A stretch of 64,000 nucleotides of DNA, from positions 372,001 to 436,000 of the forward strand of contig NZ_CP025512.1 of assembly GCF_003491345.1 (NCBI RefSeq), read 5' to 3'. Positions 46,019-55,788 of this stretch are shown here, one piece after another. Each line of letters starts with the position of its first letter. Positions within the stretch are counted from its first letter, which is position 1. Made by a program: the position numbers and the translations under genes. This stretch comes from Neorhizobium sp. SOG26. GTDB taxonomy: Bacteria > Pseudomonadota > Alphaproteobacteria > Rhizobiales > Rhizobiaceae. The notes under the pieces are model-generated. The model was not told the DNA's origin. It was given only the letters and a program-made list of their open reading frames with translations, and searched no databases.

Positions 46019-46777
46019 GTGAGCGATACGCACATCCTGGTCGACCGTCCCGAGGCGCATCCGGGCGTCATGGTGATCCGCTTCAACCGCCCGGAAAAGA
46101 AGAACGCCATCACCTCGGCCATGTATGACCGGATGACGGCGGCACTCGACGAGGCCAACTCCACACCGGAAATTCGGGCCGTGGCCTTCCTCGGCACGGA
46201 GGGTTGTTTCTCGGCCGGAAACGACATGGCCGATTTCCTGAGTTATGCCATGTCGAGCTCTACCGAGCCGCCGGAAGCCGCGAAATTCATCAAGGCGCTG
46301 GCAAAGGCAGAAAAGCCGCTCGTCTCCGGTGTCGATGGCCTGGCGATCGGTATTGGCACGACGATCCACCTGCATTGCGACATGACGGTTGCTTCGAGCC
46401 GCAGCCTGTTCAAGACACCGTTCGTGGATCTCGCCCTCGTGCCTGAAGCGGCCTCCAGCCTGCTTGTGCCGAAGATCATGGGTCACCAGCGCGCCTTTGC
46501 CCTGCTTGTCGCCGGGGAGGCATTCTCCGCACAGGCCGCGCTCGAAGCAGGCTTGATCTGGAAGATCGTCGAGCCTTCCGACGTCGAGCCACACACGCTT
46601 GCGCTGGCAGCGAGCCTTGCGGCAAAGCCACCCCAGGCGCTGAAGATCGCGCGCGACCTGGTCAAGGGTCCGCGGGACGAAATCCTGGCGCGCATGGATG
46701 AAGAACTGGTGCACTTTTCGGCTCAATTGCGGAGTGCAGAGGCCCGCGCCGCCTTCGAAGCATTCCTTCGTCGTTAA
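46019..46777 (+). CDS. Enoyl-CoA hydratase/isomerase family protein
   Basis: The 252-residue crotonase-fold protein should act on enoyl-CoA made by the dehydrogenase upstream. NRPEKKNAIT (about 23-32) and CFSAGNDMADF (oxyanion hole region), GLAIGIGTTIHLHCD and FVDLALVPEAAS are visible. The usual second catalytic Glu position in the second loop is not certain: GLAIGIG replaces the more common AxGGG, so it may be an isomerase-like member rather than a classical hydratase. Start GTG at 46019 with AAGGAG six bases upstream. Confidence 0.88.
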   Translation: MSDTHILVDRPEAHPGVMVIRFNRPEKKNAITSAMYDRMTAALDEANSTPEIRAVAFLGTEGCFSAGNDMADFLSYAMSSSTEPPEAAKFIKALAKAEKPLVSGVDGLAIGIGTTIHLHCDMTVASSRSLFKTPFVDLALVPEAASSLLVPKIMGHQRAFALLVAGEAFSAQAALEAGLIWKIVEPSDVEPHTLALAASLAAKPPQALKIARDLVKGPRDEILARMDEELVHFSAQLRSAEARAAFEAFLRR

Positions 46778-46862
46778 GCATCACCAAAGCTAAGACGGCG
46801 GGCATCTTCCTCTAGGCGCGGAAAACGCTAGATCTTCTTCTTCCAACCTTGGGAGAAGAGAA

Positions 46863-47234
46863 ATGCCCAACCGTTTATTGTCTGGTCTGGTTCTGGCGCT
46901 CGTGAGCATCACTCCGGCAGCCGCCGAGCGCCTCGCGCCCATGACCGTATGGAATGCGCAGGTTGAGCTGGCGCAGGCGCCGTCGGTGACGATCGGCCCG
47001 AACGGGATCACCATCGGCCGCGAGCGCGACAGGGATCGGGTCAGGGAACGTGACCGCATCAGGGATCGCGATCGCGAGCGTTTTCGCCGCGACCGCTATG
47101 TCTGCGTCGTCGAGCCGCCGCGCAGCTCCGACCGCCGGCGTTCCTATGTTTGTGATGCCCGTCCGGGTCGCGTGGGCGAGCGGTGCCGCTGCTCCGGCGT
47201 GGTGGGCAGCGGACGCCTGAACCTCGACCGCTAG
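46863..47234 (+). CDS. Exported protein with Arg-Asp/Glu repeat
   Basis: The 123-residue product has a signal peptide (about 1-21, ending TPAAA), a short spacer with SVTIGPNGITIGRE, then a low-complexity alternation of Arg with Asp or Glu (RDRDR-type) over about 25 residues. A Cys-containing C-terminus follows (YVCVVEPP, YVCDARPG, ERCRCSG). I do not know this family. The repeat may form a charged single helix; the four Cys may form disulfides in the periplasm. The stop directly abuts the stop of the convergent methyltransferase gene. Confidence 0.6.
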   Translation: MPNRLLSGLVLALVSITPAAAERLAPMTVWNAQVELAQAPSVTIGPNGITIGRERDRDRVRERDRIRDRDRERFRRDRYVCVVEPPRSSDRRRSYVCDARPGRVGERCRCSGVVGSGRLNLDR

Positions 47235-48479
47235 TTACCTCACAAGAAGGGCGACTGCCTCGACATGCGGCGACCACAGGAACTGGTCGATCGGGGTGAC
47301 CTCCTTGATCTGGTATCCGCCATCGACCAGGATCTTCAGGTCGCGCGCCAGCGTCACCGGGTTGCAGCTGACGGCTGCGACCGTCTTCACGCTGGAGCGG
47401 GCAAGTTCGCGCATCTGGGCTTCCGCCCCGGCACGCGGCGGATCGAACACCACGGCATCGAAGTTCTTGAGCTCAGACACTATCATCGGGCGGCGGAAGA
47501 GGTCGCGCTTTTCCACCGTGACAGGCTTCAGGCCCTGTGTGTTGCGGGCAGCCGTATCAAGTGCCCGGATCGCCTTGTCATCGCCTTCGACAGCGTGAAC
47601 CTTCGCGCGGCGCGCCAGCCGAAGCGAGAACGTACCTGAGCCCGCGAAGAGGTCGATGACCCGCTTTGACTTGCCCACATGCGCAAGAACCAATTCGGCC
47701 ATCGCCTCTTCGGCTGGTTTCGTTGCCTGCACGAAGCCAGCAGGCGGCGGGGTGACTGTCACGCCGCCGAAGTCAACCTTCGGTTTCTGCGGTTCGATCA
47801 GGATCTCGCCATTGACCGAAAGGCGGGCAATACCGCGCAGGCTCAGCACCGTTTCGGTGACGCTGCGGCGATGCTTCTCCCCAAGTGGCTTCAGGCCGTC
47901 GACGGCGAGATCAAGACCGACCAGCGTTTCCAGCACCGCAATGCGGATGATTTCGCTGCCGGTCACCAGCGACTTTGCGATGGCACGGATGGCATCAAGC
48001 TGGCCTACGATCCCCGGCGAGGAGATCGGACATTCAACCACGTTGAAAATATGGTTGGTTTCGGCGCGGTTGTATCCGAGCAGGAATTCCTTTTCCGTCT
48101 GGCGCGCCGACAGCACCACCCGCCGCCGTTCACCGGGACGGCAGATGACAAGGTCGCGCACCGGAGGCTCCATCCCCCTCGACCGCATGGCGTGAACCAC
48201 CAGGTCCCGCTTGAAGCTGTGGTAGGGCGAATCCGCCAGATGCTGCAGCACACATCCGCCGCAGGCGTCGCTGTCCGGACCGAAGTGGCGGCACGGTGGC
48301 TTCACCCGGTCGGGCGAGGGCACGGCGATCGACATGATCGTGCCATGGTCGCCGTTCCTCGCAATCGCAACGCTCTCGCCGGGAAGTGCGTAAGGTACAT
48401 AAATCGGGCCATTGCTGCCCTCGGCAATGCCATGGCCCTGGGAGCCCAGCCGGTCGATGGTAACGGTCAGCGTGCTCAT
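47235..48479 (-). CDS. RumA/TrmA-family RNA uracil-5 methyltransferase
   Basis: This 414-residue class I SAM-dependent methyltransferase likely makes m5U in 23S rRNA or tRNA. It has an N-terminal TRAM-like region, the 4Fe-4S Cys cluster (CRHFGPDSDACGGCVLQHL, about 60-78), the SAM motif DLFAGSGTFSLRL (about 272-284) and the catalytic SCNPVTLARDL (about 380). RlmD-like targets cannot be told from RlmC-like. Its start overlaps the stop of tlyA by four bases (ATGA), so the two RNA methyltransferases are coupled. Confidence 0.9.
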   Translation of the reverse strand: MSTLTVTIDRLGSQGHGIAEGSNGPIYVPYALPGESVAIARNGDHGTIMSIAVPSPDRVKPPCRHFGPDSDACGGCVLQHLADSPYHSFKRDLVVHAMRSRGMEPPVRDLVICRPGERRRVVLSARQTEKEFLLGYNRAETNHIFNVVECPISSPGIVGQLDAIRAIAKSLVTGSEIIRIAVLETLVGLDLAVDGLKPLGEKHRRSVTETVLSLRGIARLSVNGEILIEPQKPKVDFGGVTVTPPPAGFVQATKPAEEAMAELVLAHVGKSKRVIDLFAGSGTFSLRLARRAKVHAVEGDDKAIRALDTAARNTQGLKPVTVEKRDLFRRPMIVSELKNFDAVVFDPPRAGAEAQMRELARSSVKTVAAVSCNPVTLARDLKILVDGGYQIKEVTPIDQFLWSPHVEAVALLVR

Positions 48480-49231
48480 GCCTGCTCCTGCGGTTTTCTG
48501 CCAGCGAGCAGGAATTCCTGGTTCCCGTCTCCGCCGGTGATCGGGGAGGGGATCAGGCCAAGGCTTTCCCAGCCCATGTCTTCGGCAAGCCAGCGCTCCA
48601 GTTCCGCGGCAACTGCGGGGGCAGTTTCGGGCTCCTTCAGAAGCCCCGCCTTGCTGATTGCATCGCGACCTGCCTCGAACTGCGGCTTGACGAGCAGCAC
48701 GCAGACCGCGCCCGGTTCGGCAAGCTCAAGCGCCGGTGCCAGCGCCAGCTTCAGGGAAATGAAGGAAACGTCCGAGACGATGAAGGTGATCTCGCGCTCA
48801 TCATAGTCCTCAGGTGTGAGGTAGCGCGCATTGACGCCCTCGAGGTTTGTCACCCTCGGGTGGTCGAGGAGGCGGGGATGCATCTGCCCGTGACCGACGT
48901 CGATCGCCGTCACATGCTCTGCGCCGCGCATCAGCAGCACTTCGGTAAAGCCGCCCGTCGAGGCGCCGATATCGAGGCATGCGTGGCCGGCAGGGTCGAG
49001 CTTGAAATGGTCAAGCGCCGCAACAAGCTTCAATGCCGCGCGGGAGACAAAATCCTGCGCCGGGTCATCGATGCTGATTTCGGCGTTGCTGGGAAAGGTG
49101 AGGCTCGGCTTGGTGACGACGCGGCCGTTCACGGTCACGGTGCCGCGCGAGATGGCGTCTCTGGCGCGGGCACGGCTTGCAACAAGATCGAGGGTGACCA
49201 GAAGCTGGTCGAGGCGTTGGTTTTCTGACAT
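48476..49231 (-). CDS. tlyA: TlyA family rRNA 2'-O-methyltransferase
   Basis: TlyA proteins 2'-O-methylate rRNA cytidines (and have been called hemolysins). The 251-residue product has an N-terminal S4 RNA-binding domain (RLDQLLVTLDLVASRARARD) and an FtsJ-like methyltransferase domain with CLDIGASTGGFTEVLL (about 85-100) and VSDVSFISL. It is usually found next to dxs in rhizobia; here dxs starts about 5.2 kb away behind two inserted genes. Divergent from the chemoreceptor gene; a 6-bp inverted repeat ATGACG-N8-CGTCAT lies just upstream (about 49239-49260). Confidence 0.92.
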   Translation of the reverse strand: MSENQRLDQLLVTLDLVASRARARDAISRGTVTVNGRVVTKPSLTFPSNAEISIDDPAQDFVSRAALKLVAALDHFKLDPAGHACLDIGASTGGFTEVLLMRGAEHVTAIDVGHGQMHPRLLDHPRVTNLEGVNARYLTPEDYDEREITFIVSDVSFISLKLALAPALELAEPGAVCVLLVKPQFEAGRDAISKAGLLKEPETAPAVAAELERWLAEDMGWESLGLIPSPITGGDGNQEFLLAGRKPQEQA

Positions 49232-49415
49232 GCGCAGTCAATGACGTGGCTTTGCGTCATCTGCAAGTCATTGCTTCGGGTTGCGATGTCTTCCTGTGTC
49301 ATTAGGCGTCAGGCGCAAGAAGCTGTAGTGCCCGCGCAACCCAATTTTAATGATGTTGGCGTTCCTTCCGCGGTGGAGACAAGCGCGATGCTGTTTCACC
49401 TGTGAGCGGAAAAAC

Positions 49416-51353
49416 ATGTCACTGAAGAACCTTTCTCTGAATTCCAAGCTGATCATTACCTTTGCGGCTTTGATGGGTGTCTGCCTCCTGGCGTCTGCCG
49501 GTGTTTACTGGCAGGCACTGAAGTCCAGCCGTGCCTCCGCTGACCAGGCCGCGTCCCAGGCGATTCTGGTGCAGGTAGACAATGCGCTCGAGGCGATGCT
49601 CGAACAGGCCGTCAACCAGCGCGGCTTCCTGCTGTTCAAGAGCGACAGCACCTACAAGGACGTTTTTGCCAACCGCGACAAGATGATCGCCGCGATTGAC
49701 GCAGCCAAGAAGGTTGCAACAGGTCGTCCGGAAATCCTGACGTCCCTGGATGCCATGCGCTCTGCCGCAGATGTGTTCCACACCCAGCTGACCGTGCCGC
49801 AGCTTGAAGCGCGCAAGACGACCGAGATGACGATCGACGAGGTCATCGAGATCGGCCGCAACCAGGCCAAGGGCCAGCTCGATGGCTTCCGCGAAGCGGC
49901 TGCCAAGATCAAGAAGCAGGCGCTCGATCTTTCCGCTGGCCTGAACGAGGCCCAGGTCGAAGCCCATGACGACCTTCTCATGACGCTGATCATCGGCGGC
50001 GCCGCTGCCGGTGTCATCGCCGTTGTCCTCGTCTGGGCCCTGTCGCGCGCCATCGTCTCGCCGATCATCGGCATGACCAATGCGATGACGCAGCTTGCCG
50101 GCGGCAACAACGATATCGAGGTACCGGCGACCCATCGCGGTGACGAAGTCGGCCAGATGGCCAAGGCCGTTGTTGTCTTCAAGAACGCTGCCATTGAAAA
50201 GCAGGCGCTCGCCCGCGATGCCGACGCGCTGCGCGAAACCACCGAACGCGAACGGCTCGCCAATGATGCCGAGAAGGCTCGCGAAGCAGCCGATGTCGAG
50301 TTCGCAATCGACTCGCTTGCCACGGCTCTTGCAAAGCTTGCCGATGGTGATGTTGCCTACCGTCTCGACCAGCCGTTCGTCGGCCGCCTCGACCGCCTTC
50401 GCACCGACTTCAACCAGTCGCTCTCGCGCCTCCAGGCCGCACTCCAGGCCGTCGGTGCCAATGCTGCTGCCATCAACGCCGGCGCTGCTGAAATCCGCTC
50501 CGCTGCCGATGACCTCGGCCGCCGCACGGAGCAGCAGGCTGCCGCCGTCGAGGAAACCGCTGCGGCTCTCGAGGAAGTCACCACCACCGTCAAGGAATCG
50601 GCCCGTCGGGCCGAGGATGTGGGACGCCGCGTCGAGCGCGCTCGGCATGGCGCCGAGAAGTCGGGCGAGGTCGTCCGCCGCGCGGTCTCGGCAATGGAGC
50701 AGATTTCCAAGTCATCCGGCGAGATCATCAATATCATTTCGGTGATTGATGACATCGCCTTCCAGACCAACCTTCTGGCGCTGAACGCCGGTGTTGAAGC
50801 TGCTCGTGCAGGGGATGCAGGTAAGGGCTTTGCGGTTGTCGCACAGGAAGTGCGCGAACTTGCCCAGCGCTCCGCCAATGCGGCGAAGGAGATCAAGTCG
50901 CTGATCACCACCTCCAGCCACCAGGTGGATGCCGGCGTGGCGCTGGTTGGCGAAACCGGCAATGCGCTGGAAGCCATCGTCGGCGAGGTGCAGCAGATCA
51001 ACGAGCACCTCGATGCCATCGTGGTCTCGACCCGCGAGCAGTCGACGGGCCTGCAGGAGATCAACGCTTCGGTCAACAACATGGACCAGAACACCCAGCA
51101 GAACGCTGCCATGGTGGAAGAGCAGAACGCGGCAAGCCACAAGCTTGCCCAGGAAGCCCAGGCGCTCGACGCCCTGCTGCGCCAGTTCAACTTCGGCGGC
51201 GCACCTGCGCAGCAGTCGCGCCCGGTGGCAGCCACTGCGGAAGCGCGTCCGGTCGCGTCCCCCGCGCAGATGCTGCGTTCCACCGTTGCCCGCGCCTTTT
51301 CCGGGAAGACTGCAACGGCAGCGGCCGTGAAGGAAGAATGGACGGAATTCTGA
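49416..51353 (+). CDS. Methyl-accepting chemotaxis protein with four-helix (CHASE3-like) sensor
   Basis: This 645-residue receptor has a membrane helix at about residues 10-30, a periplasmic helical-bundle sensor of about 150 residues (rich in Ala, Lys, Glu; CHASE3-like), a second helix about 188-210, HAMP, and a signalling domain with tip [21 protein letters not shown]. The C-terminus ends EEWTEF, which fits the xWxxF CheR/CheB-binding pentapeptide. The start at 49416 places the helix correctly; the weak upstream GGAAAAA is the only SD-like sequence. It lies in the cassette between tlyA and dxs and ends at its own terminator. Confidence 0.92.
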   Translation: MSLKNLSLNSKLIITFAALMGVCLLASAGVYWQALKSSRASADQAASQAILVQVDNALEAMLEQAVNQRGFLLFKSDSTYKDVFANRDKMIAAIDAAKKVATGRPEILTSLDAMRSAADVFHTQLTVPQLEARKTTEMTIDEVIEIGRNQAKGQLDGFREAAAKIKKQALDLSAGLNEAQVEAHDDLLMTLIIGGAAAGVIAVVLVWALSRAIVSPIIGMTNAMTQLAGGNNDIEVPATHRGDEVGQMAKAVVVFKNAAIEKQALARDADALRETTERERLANDAEKAREAADVEFAIDSLATALAKLADGDVAYRLDQPFVGRLDRLRTDFNQSLSRLQAALQAVGANAAAINAGAAEIRSAADDLGRRTEQQAAAVEETAAALEEVTTTVKESARRAEDVGRRVERARHGAEKSGEVVRRAVSAMEQISKSSGEIINIISVIDDIAFQTNLLALNAGVEAARAGDAGKGFAVVAQEVRELAQRSANAAKEIKSLITTSSHQVDAGVALVGETGNALEAIVGEVQQINEHLDAIVVSTREQSTGLQEINASVNNMDQNTQQNAAMVEEQNAASHKLAQEAQALDALLRQFNFGGAPAQQSRPVAATAEARPVASPAQMLRSTVARAFSGKTATAAAVKEEWTEF

Positions 51354-51375
51354 TCCACCTATGAATGACTTTGCA

Positions 51376-51409
51376 AAAAGGCAGGCGGAACACCATCCGC
51401 CTGCCTTTT
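51376..51409 (+). terminator. Terminator of the second chemoreceptor gene
   Basis: AAAAGGCAGGCGG (51376-51388) is an exact complement of CCGCCTGCCTTTT (51397-51409) around an 8-base loop: a 13-bp stem with flanking A and T tracts. Confidence 0.9.
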
Positions 51410-51430
51410 CTGTTCTGGTGTCCCGGCTTA

Positions 51431-51451
51431 ATGTCACGATGCGCGTGACAT
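51431..51451 (+). promoter_or_regulatory. Perfect inverted repeat before the DUF4424 gene
   Basis: ATGTCAC (51431-51437) and GTGACAT (51445-51451) are exact complements over a 7-base spacer and end next to the GAGGGGG ribosome binding site. It could be an operator or an mRNA hairpin that affects translation. Confidence 0.5.
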
Positions 51452-51463
51452 GAGGGGGTGGGG

Positions 51464-52456
51464 ATGCGTTGGACTTTTCTCGTCGGTGGCCTGCTGCTGG
51501 CGGCTTCAAACAGCCTGGCAAATGACACGACAGCCGAACTGACGACCGGCGGGCTCATCTATGTCCAGACCAACGATGTCGTGATGGAAGAAGAAGACCT
51601 CTACCTTTCGCGAGAGGAGGTGCTGGTCGACTACGTGTTCCGCAACACGAGCGACAAGGAGGTGGAAAGCATCATCGCCTTCCCGATGCCCGATGTCGTT
51701 GGTGGCGCCCAGAACGATGTCGCCGTGGGTGACATGGAAAGCGACAACTTCCTTGGCTTCTCGGTGGTTCAGGACAGCCGTCAGATCAAGCCGGAACTGC
51801 AACAGCGTGTGCTGGCACTCGGCATCGACCGCACCGACGAGTTCGAGAAGCACAAGATTCCGGTGCTGCCCTATAGCGGCAAGACTGCGGAGGCGCTGAA
51901 GGCGCTGCCGGCGGATGTGAAGGCGGACTGGATCAGCAAGGGACTGATCTATGTCGACAGCTACGATGCCGGCCAAGGTTGGCAGGAGGAGATCCGCTCG
52001 GCCTGGACGCTGCGCTCGGCCTACTGGTGGAAGACCAGCTTTCCGCCGAACAAGCCGGTGCGGGTGAGTCACCGTTACAAGCCGAGCGTTGGCGGCACGG
52101 TGGCCATGACCTTCATCGAAGGGGGCAAGCCCGTATCGAATTACAAGGCTTATGCCGAACGCTACTGCATCGACAGCGCGTTCATGAAGACAGCGGCAAG
52201 GCTCGAAGCGGCGGCCGCCAAGTCAGGACCGCATTATACCGAACAGTGGATTTCCTATATCCTCACCACCGGCGCCAATTGGAGCGGCCCGATCGGCAAG
52301 TTCAAGCTGACTGTCGACAAGGGGCGCGAGAAGGATTTCGTCAGCTTCTGCGGCACCGGTGTCAAGAAGGTCGGGCCTACGACCTTTGAGATGTCAGCCA
52401 CGGATTTTTACCCGCAGAAGGACCTGCACGTCCTCTTCCTGAATGCTGTGGAGTAG
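51464..52456 (+). CDS. DUF4424 family exported protein
   Basis: The 330-residue product has a signal peptide (MRWTFLVGGLLLAASNSLA) and the DUF4424 domain, with NDTTAELTTGGL, FRNTSDKEVESIIAFPMPD and RVSHRYKPSVGG. It should be periplasmic or anchored outside the membrane. The family has no known function. ATG 51464 is chosen because GAGGGGG ends five bases upstream; GTG 51458 is within that site. It is in the cassette between tlyA and dxs, convergent with dxs (15-base gap). Confidence 0.85.
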   Translation: MRWTFLVGGLLLAASNSLANDTTAELTTGGLIYVQTNDVVMEEEDLYLSREEVLVDYVFRNTSDKEVESIIAFPMPDVVGGAQNDVAVGDMESDNFLGFSVVQDSRQIKPELQQRVLALGIDRTDEFEKHKIPVLPYSGKTAEALKALPADVKADWISKGLIYVDSYDAGQGWQEEIRSAWTLRSAYWWKTSFPPNKPVRVSHRYKPSVGGTVAMTFIEGGKPVSNYKAYAERYCIDSAFMKTAARLEAAAAKSGPHYTEQWISYILTTGANWSGPIGKFKLTVDKGREKDFVSFCGTGVKKVGPTTFEMSATDFYPQKDLHVLFLNAVE

Positions 52457-52471
52457 TTCCGGAGGCGAAGC

Positions 52472-54391
52472 TCAGCCGGCGAAGCCGACGCCGACGCGGC
52501 TTTGCCCGAGTGCCTTGAAGACCACCGATACGATGCCGGCGCGGTCGAGGCCCGCCTTGGCATACATCGTCTCCGGGCTTGCCTGCTCCATCCATACATC
52601 CGGCAGTACCATCGACCGCACCTTGAGCCCGTTGTCGAGGAGGCCTTCGCTGGCCAGGAAATGCAGGACGTGGCTGCCGAAGCCGCCCACAGCACCTTCC
52701 TCGATGGTGATCAGCACCTCGTGGTGGCGCGCCAGCTGGCGGATGAGGTCGTGGTCAAGGGGCTTCGCAAAGCGAGCATCGGCAACGGTGGTGGAAAGAC
52801 CGGCGGCATCGAGATCCTCGGCGGCCAGCAGACAGTCCTTCAGCCGCGTCCCGAATGAGAGGAGGGCGATCTTGGAGCCCTGCTTCACCACGCGCCCCTT
52901 GCCGATCTCAAGGATCTGGCCACGCTCCGGCATCTCCACGCCAACGCCTTCGCCGCGCGGGTAACGGAAGGAGATCGGACCAGCGTCATAAGCTGCGGCG
53001 GTCCGCACCATGTGCTTGAGTTCTGCCTCGTCCGCTGCCGCCATCACCACCATGCCCGGCAGGGTGGCAAGGAAGGTGGTGTCGAACGAGCCGGCATGCG
53101 TCGGGCCGTCTGCGCCAACAAAGCCGGCACGGTCGATCGGGAAGCGCACGGGAAGCCCCTGGATCGCGACGTCATGGACAACTTGGTCGTAACCGCGCTG
53201 CAGGAAGGTGGAATAGATCGCGCAGAACGGCTTGTAGCCTTCCGCAGCAAGGCCGGCGGCGAAGGTGACCGCATGCTGCTCGGCAATCCCCACATCGTAG
53301 GTGCGCGACGGAAACACTTCCGCCAGCTTGTCGATGCCGGTGCCGTTCGGCATGGCCGCGGTAATGCCGACGATCTTGTCGTCGAGGCGCGCTTCCTGGA
53401 CAAGCGTGTCGCCAAAGACGCTGGTATAGGAGGGAGCATTCGGCTTCGATTTCGCCTGCGCGCCGGTAATGACATCGAACTTGTTGACGCCGTGGTACTT
53501 GTCGGCAGCTGCTTCGGCGGGTGCGTAACCCTTGCCCTTCTGCGTCACGACATGGATCAGCACCGGACCACGGCCGTTGTCGCGCACATTGCGCAGCACC
53601 GGCAACAGGTGCTCGAAGGAATGCCCGTCGATCGGGCCGATATGGTAGAAGCCCATCTCCTCGAACATCGTGCCGCCGGTAACGTAACCGCGTGCATGTT
53701 CCACCGCACGGGTGATGGCCCGGTCGATCGACTTGCCGAGATAACCGGTAAGCTTCTTGCCCACTTCGCGCATGCCCATATAGGTGCGGCCAGAGGCAAG
53801 GCGCGCCAAATAAGCGCTCATGGCACCCGTCGGCGGTGCAATCGACATGTCGTTGTCGTTGAGGATGACGATCAGCCGCGCATCGAGCGCGCCGGCATTG
53901 TTCAGCGCTTCATAGGCCATGCCGGCTGACATCGCACCGTCACCGATGACAGCAATCACGTTGCGCTTCGAGCCGGAAAGGTCTGCAGCCACCGCCATGC
54001 CGAGCCCGGCCGAGATGGAGGTCGAGGAATGGGCGGCACCGAACGGATCGTATTCGCTTTCGGCCCGACGGGTGAAGCCGGAAAGGCCGCTCTCCTGGCG
54101 CAGTGTGCGGATCCGGTCCCGGCGACCAGTGAGGATCTTGTGCGGGTAGCACTGGTGGCCGACATCGAAGATAAGGCGGTCGTCCGGCGTGTTGAATACC
54201 TTGTGGATGGCGATCGTCAGTTCGACGACGCCGAGACCTGCACCGAGATGCCCGCCGGTCTTCGATACGGCATCGATCATCTCGTCGCGCACCTCCCGCG
54301 CCAGTTGCGGCAGGTCACGGTCATCCAGTTTGCGAAGATCTCCAGGCAGGTTGACCTTGTCGAGTAGTGGCGTTGCGGGCAATGATGTCAC
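52472..54391 (-). CDS. dxs: 1-deoxy-D-xylulose-5-phosphate synthase
   Basis: Dxs joins pyruvate and glyceraldehyde 3-phosphate with thiamine diphosphate, the first step of the non-mevalonate pathway that ispE also serves. The 639-residue protein has [25 protein letters not shown], the thiamine-binding [18 protein letters not shown] and the transketolase pyrimidine domain with [14 protein letters not shown] (catalytic Glu). The C-terminal transketolase domain is complete. A CTTGAA-N17-CATCTT element upstream (about 54427-54455, minus strand) could be its own promoter, since its usual neighbours are displaced. Confidence 0.97.
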   Translation of the reverse strand: MTSLPATPLLDKVNLPGDLRKLDDRDLPQLAREVRDEMIDAVSKTGGHLGAGLGVVELTIAIHKVFNTPDDRLIFDVGHQCYPHKILTGRRDRIRTLRQESGLSGFTRRAESEYDPFGAAHSSTSISAGLGMAVAADLSGSKRNVIAVIGDGAMSAGMAYEALNNAGALDARLIVILNDNDMSIAPPTGAMSAYLARLASGRTYMGMREVGKKLTGYLGKSIDRAITRAVEHARGYVTGGTMFEEMGFYHIGPIDGHSFEHLLPVLRNVRDNGRGPVLIHVVTQKGKGYAPAEAAADKYHGVNKFDVITGAQAKSKPNAPSYTSVFGDTLVQEARLDDKIVGITAAMPNGTGIDKLAEVFPSRTYDVGIAEQHAVTFAAGLAAEGYKPFCAIYSTFLQRGYDQVVHDVAIQGLPVRFPIDRAGFVGADGPTHAGSFDTTFLATLPGMVVMAAADEAELKHMVRTAAAYDAGPISFRYPRGEGVGVEMPERGQILEIGKGRVVKQGSKIALLSFGTRLKDCLLAAEDLDAAGLSTTVADARFAKPLDHDLIRQLARHHEVLITIEEGAVGGFGSHVLHFLASEGLLDNGLKVRSMVLPDVWMEQASPETMYAKAGLDRAGIVSVVFKALGQSRVGVGFAG

Positions 54392-54491
54392 GAAGTTTGC
54401 CTTTTCTCGTCATGGTCAGAAGCTTGCGTCCTCAGAAGATGAGAAGAAAGCAGGCTTTTTCAAGTTTTGTGATGGGCTGTTCTAACCGATT

Positions 54492-55415
54492 TTATCCGAC
54501 CGGCAAGGGTACGAACTCTTCTTCATCCCCCGGCACAATGTCGAAGCGCCCGGTGCGCCACTCCTCCTTGGCCTTCTCGATCCGTTCCTTGGACGAGGAG
54601 ACAAAGTTCCACCAGATGTAGCGCTTGGAGTTGAGCGCGGCACCGCCGAACAACATGATGTGGCAGCCCGGCTCTCCCGCCTCGAGCGTGATGTTTTCGC
54701 CGGGGCGGAACACGAGCAGTTGGTCTGCCGCGAACCGATCTCCCGCAACCACCAGTTCTCCCGCCAGGATGTAGATCGCTCGTTCCTCATGCGCGGCCGA
54801 GAATGGAAAACGACGGCCGGGCTCCAGCCGCAGGTCCACGTAAAGCGTATCGGAGAATGTCGGGACAGGTGAGGTCAGTCCTTCGAAAGAACCAATCACC
54901 ACCCGCCCGGTTGCGCCGCCTGCGTCGATCGTGGGCATCGCCTCGCGGCTGGTATGGGCGAACCGCGGGTCGATCTCCTCCTGGTTGTCAGGAAGGGCCA
55001 GCCAGGTCTGCAGTCCCGAGACCGACATCGGGTGGCCGCGCAGGTTTTCGGGCGTGCGCTCCGAATGCACGATGCCGCGCCCGGCCGTCATCAGGTTGAT
55101 GTCGCCCGGCTTGATGACGAGCTCGGTACCGAGACTGTCGCGATGCTTGATTTCGCCGTCGAACAGATAGGTGACGGTGGAGAGCCCGATGTGCGGATGC
55201 GGCTTCACGTCGAGCGCTTCGTCCGCCCTGAGCAGCGCAGGGCCCATGCGGTCGAAGAAGATGAACGGCCCAACAAGTCGTCGGTGCCGCGTCGGCAGCG
55301 CACGCCGCACCGCAAAGCCACCGATGTCGCTGCTGCGCGGGATGATGAGGTTCTCGATCGCGTCACAGGCAAAGGCATCGCCTGCAACAGGATCGGTTCC
55401 GGGAAAGAAGGACAT
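54492..55415 (-). CDS. Pirin family protein
   Basis: The 307-residue bicupin belongs to the pirin family. The N-terminal cupin has the metal-site sequence DVKPHPHIGLSTVTYLFDGE and HRDSLG with GIVHSERTP, giving the His and Glu ligands; the C-terminal cupin is less conserved. Some bacterial pirins oxidise quercetin, others influence pyruvate metabolism, so the role is open. The gene starts 10 bases after hepT on the same strand without a good SD, so it is likely translated from the mntA-hepT transcript. Confidence 0.88.
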   Translation of the reverse strand: MSFFPGTDPVAGDAFACDAIENLIIPRSSDIGGFAVRRALPTRHRRLVGPFIFFDRMGPALLRADEALDVKPHPHIGLSTVTYLFDGEIKHRDSLGTELVIKPGDINLMTAGRGIVHSERTPENLRGHPMSVSGLQTWLALPDNQEEIDPRFAHTSREAMPTIDAGGATGRVVIGSFEGLTSPVPTFSDTLYVDLRLEPGRRFPFSAAHEERAIYILAGELVVAGDRFAADQLLVFRPGENITLEAGEPGCHIMLFGGAALNSKRYIWWNFVSSSKERIEKAKEEWRTGRFDIVPGDEEEFVPLPVG

Positions 55416-55425
55416 GAATTACTCG

Positions 55426-55788
55426 CTAAGGCGCTTCCTGATCTTCAGGATATTGCGCCAGGAAAGCCTTCAGTTCAACGAGCAGGGGCGGGAGGTCGGT
55501 GGTGATGATCTTCCACACTATCGCATCGAGCACATCCGGGTAATCGTGCCGGAGCAGGTTGCCCAGGTCACGGATCCCCCGCCAGTTGTGGTCCGCGAAG
55601 TGCTCCTCGGCGAATGATCCGCGTTTCACGGCGGCCTCCGAAATGCGAGAGAGGCAACGTTCGGAAGCATCCTTTGTCAGTTGGTGCCGCGGATAATCTT
55701 CAAAGGTCATGCCGGCGGTGTAACCCGTCACAGCTTCTCCGTTGGCGACGATGTCGCGGAGGCGCAGCAGCGGCCGTTTAGTAGGCAT
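55426..55788 (-). CDS. hepT: HepT-like HEPN RNase toxin (DUF86)
   Basis: The 120-residue helical protein matches DUF86/HepT, the RNase toxin of MntA/HepT modules. It opens MPTKRPLLRLRDIVANGEAV and has the active-site region DLGNLLRHDYPDV. The classical motif is R-x4-6-H-x-Y; here the first position reads Gly-Asn (GNLLRHDY), so Arg lies next to the His. This variant also occurs in other DUF86 proteins as I recall, so activity cannot be excluded. The start overlaps the end of mntA by 11 bases, as is usual for the pair. Confidence 0.83.
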   Translation of the reverse strand: MPTKRPLLRLRDIVANGEAVTGYTAGMTFEDYPRHQLTKDASERCLSRISEAAVKRGSFAEEHFADHNWRGIRDLGNLLRHDYPDVLDAIVWKIITTDLPPLLVELKAFLAQYPEDQEAP

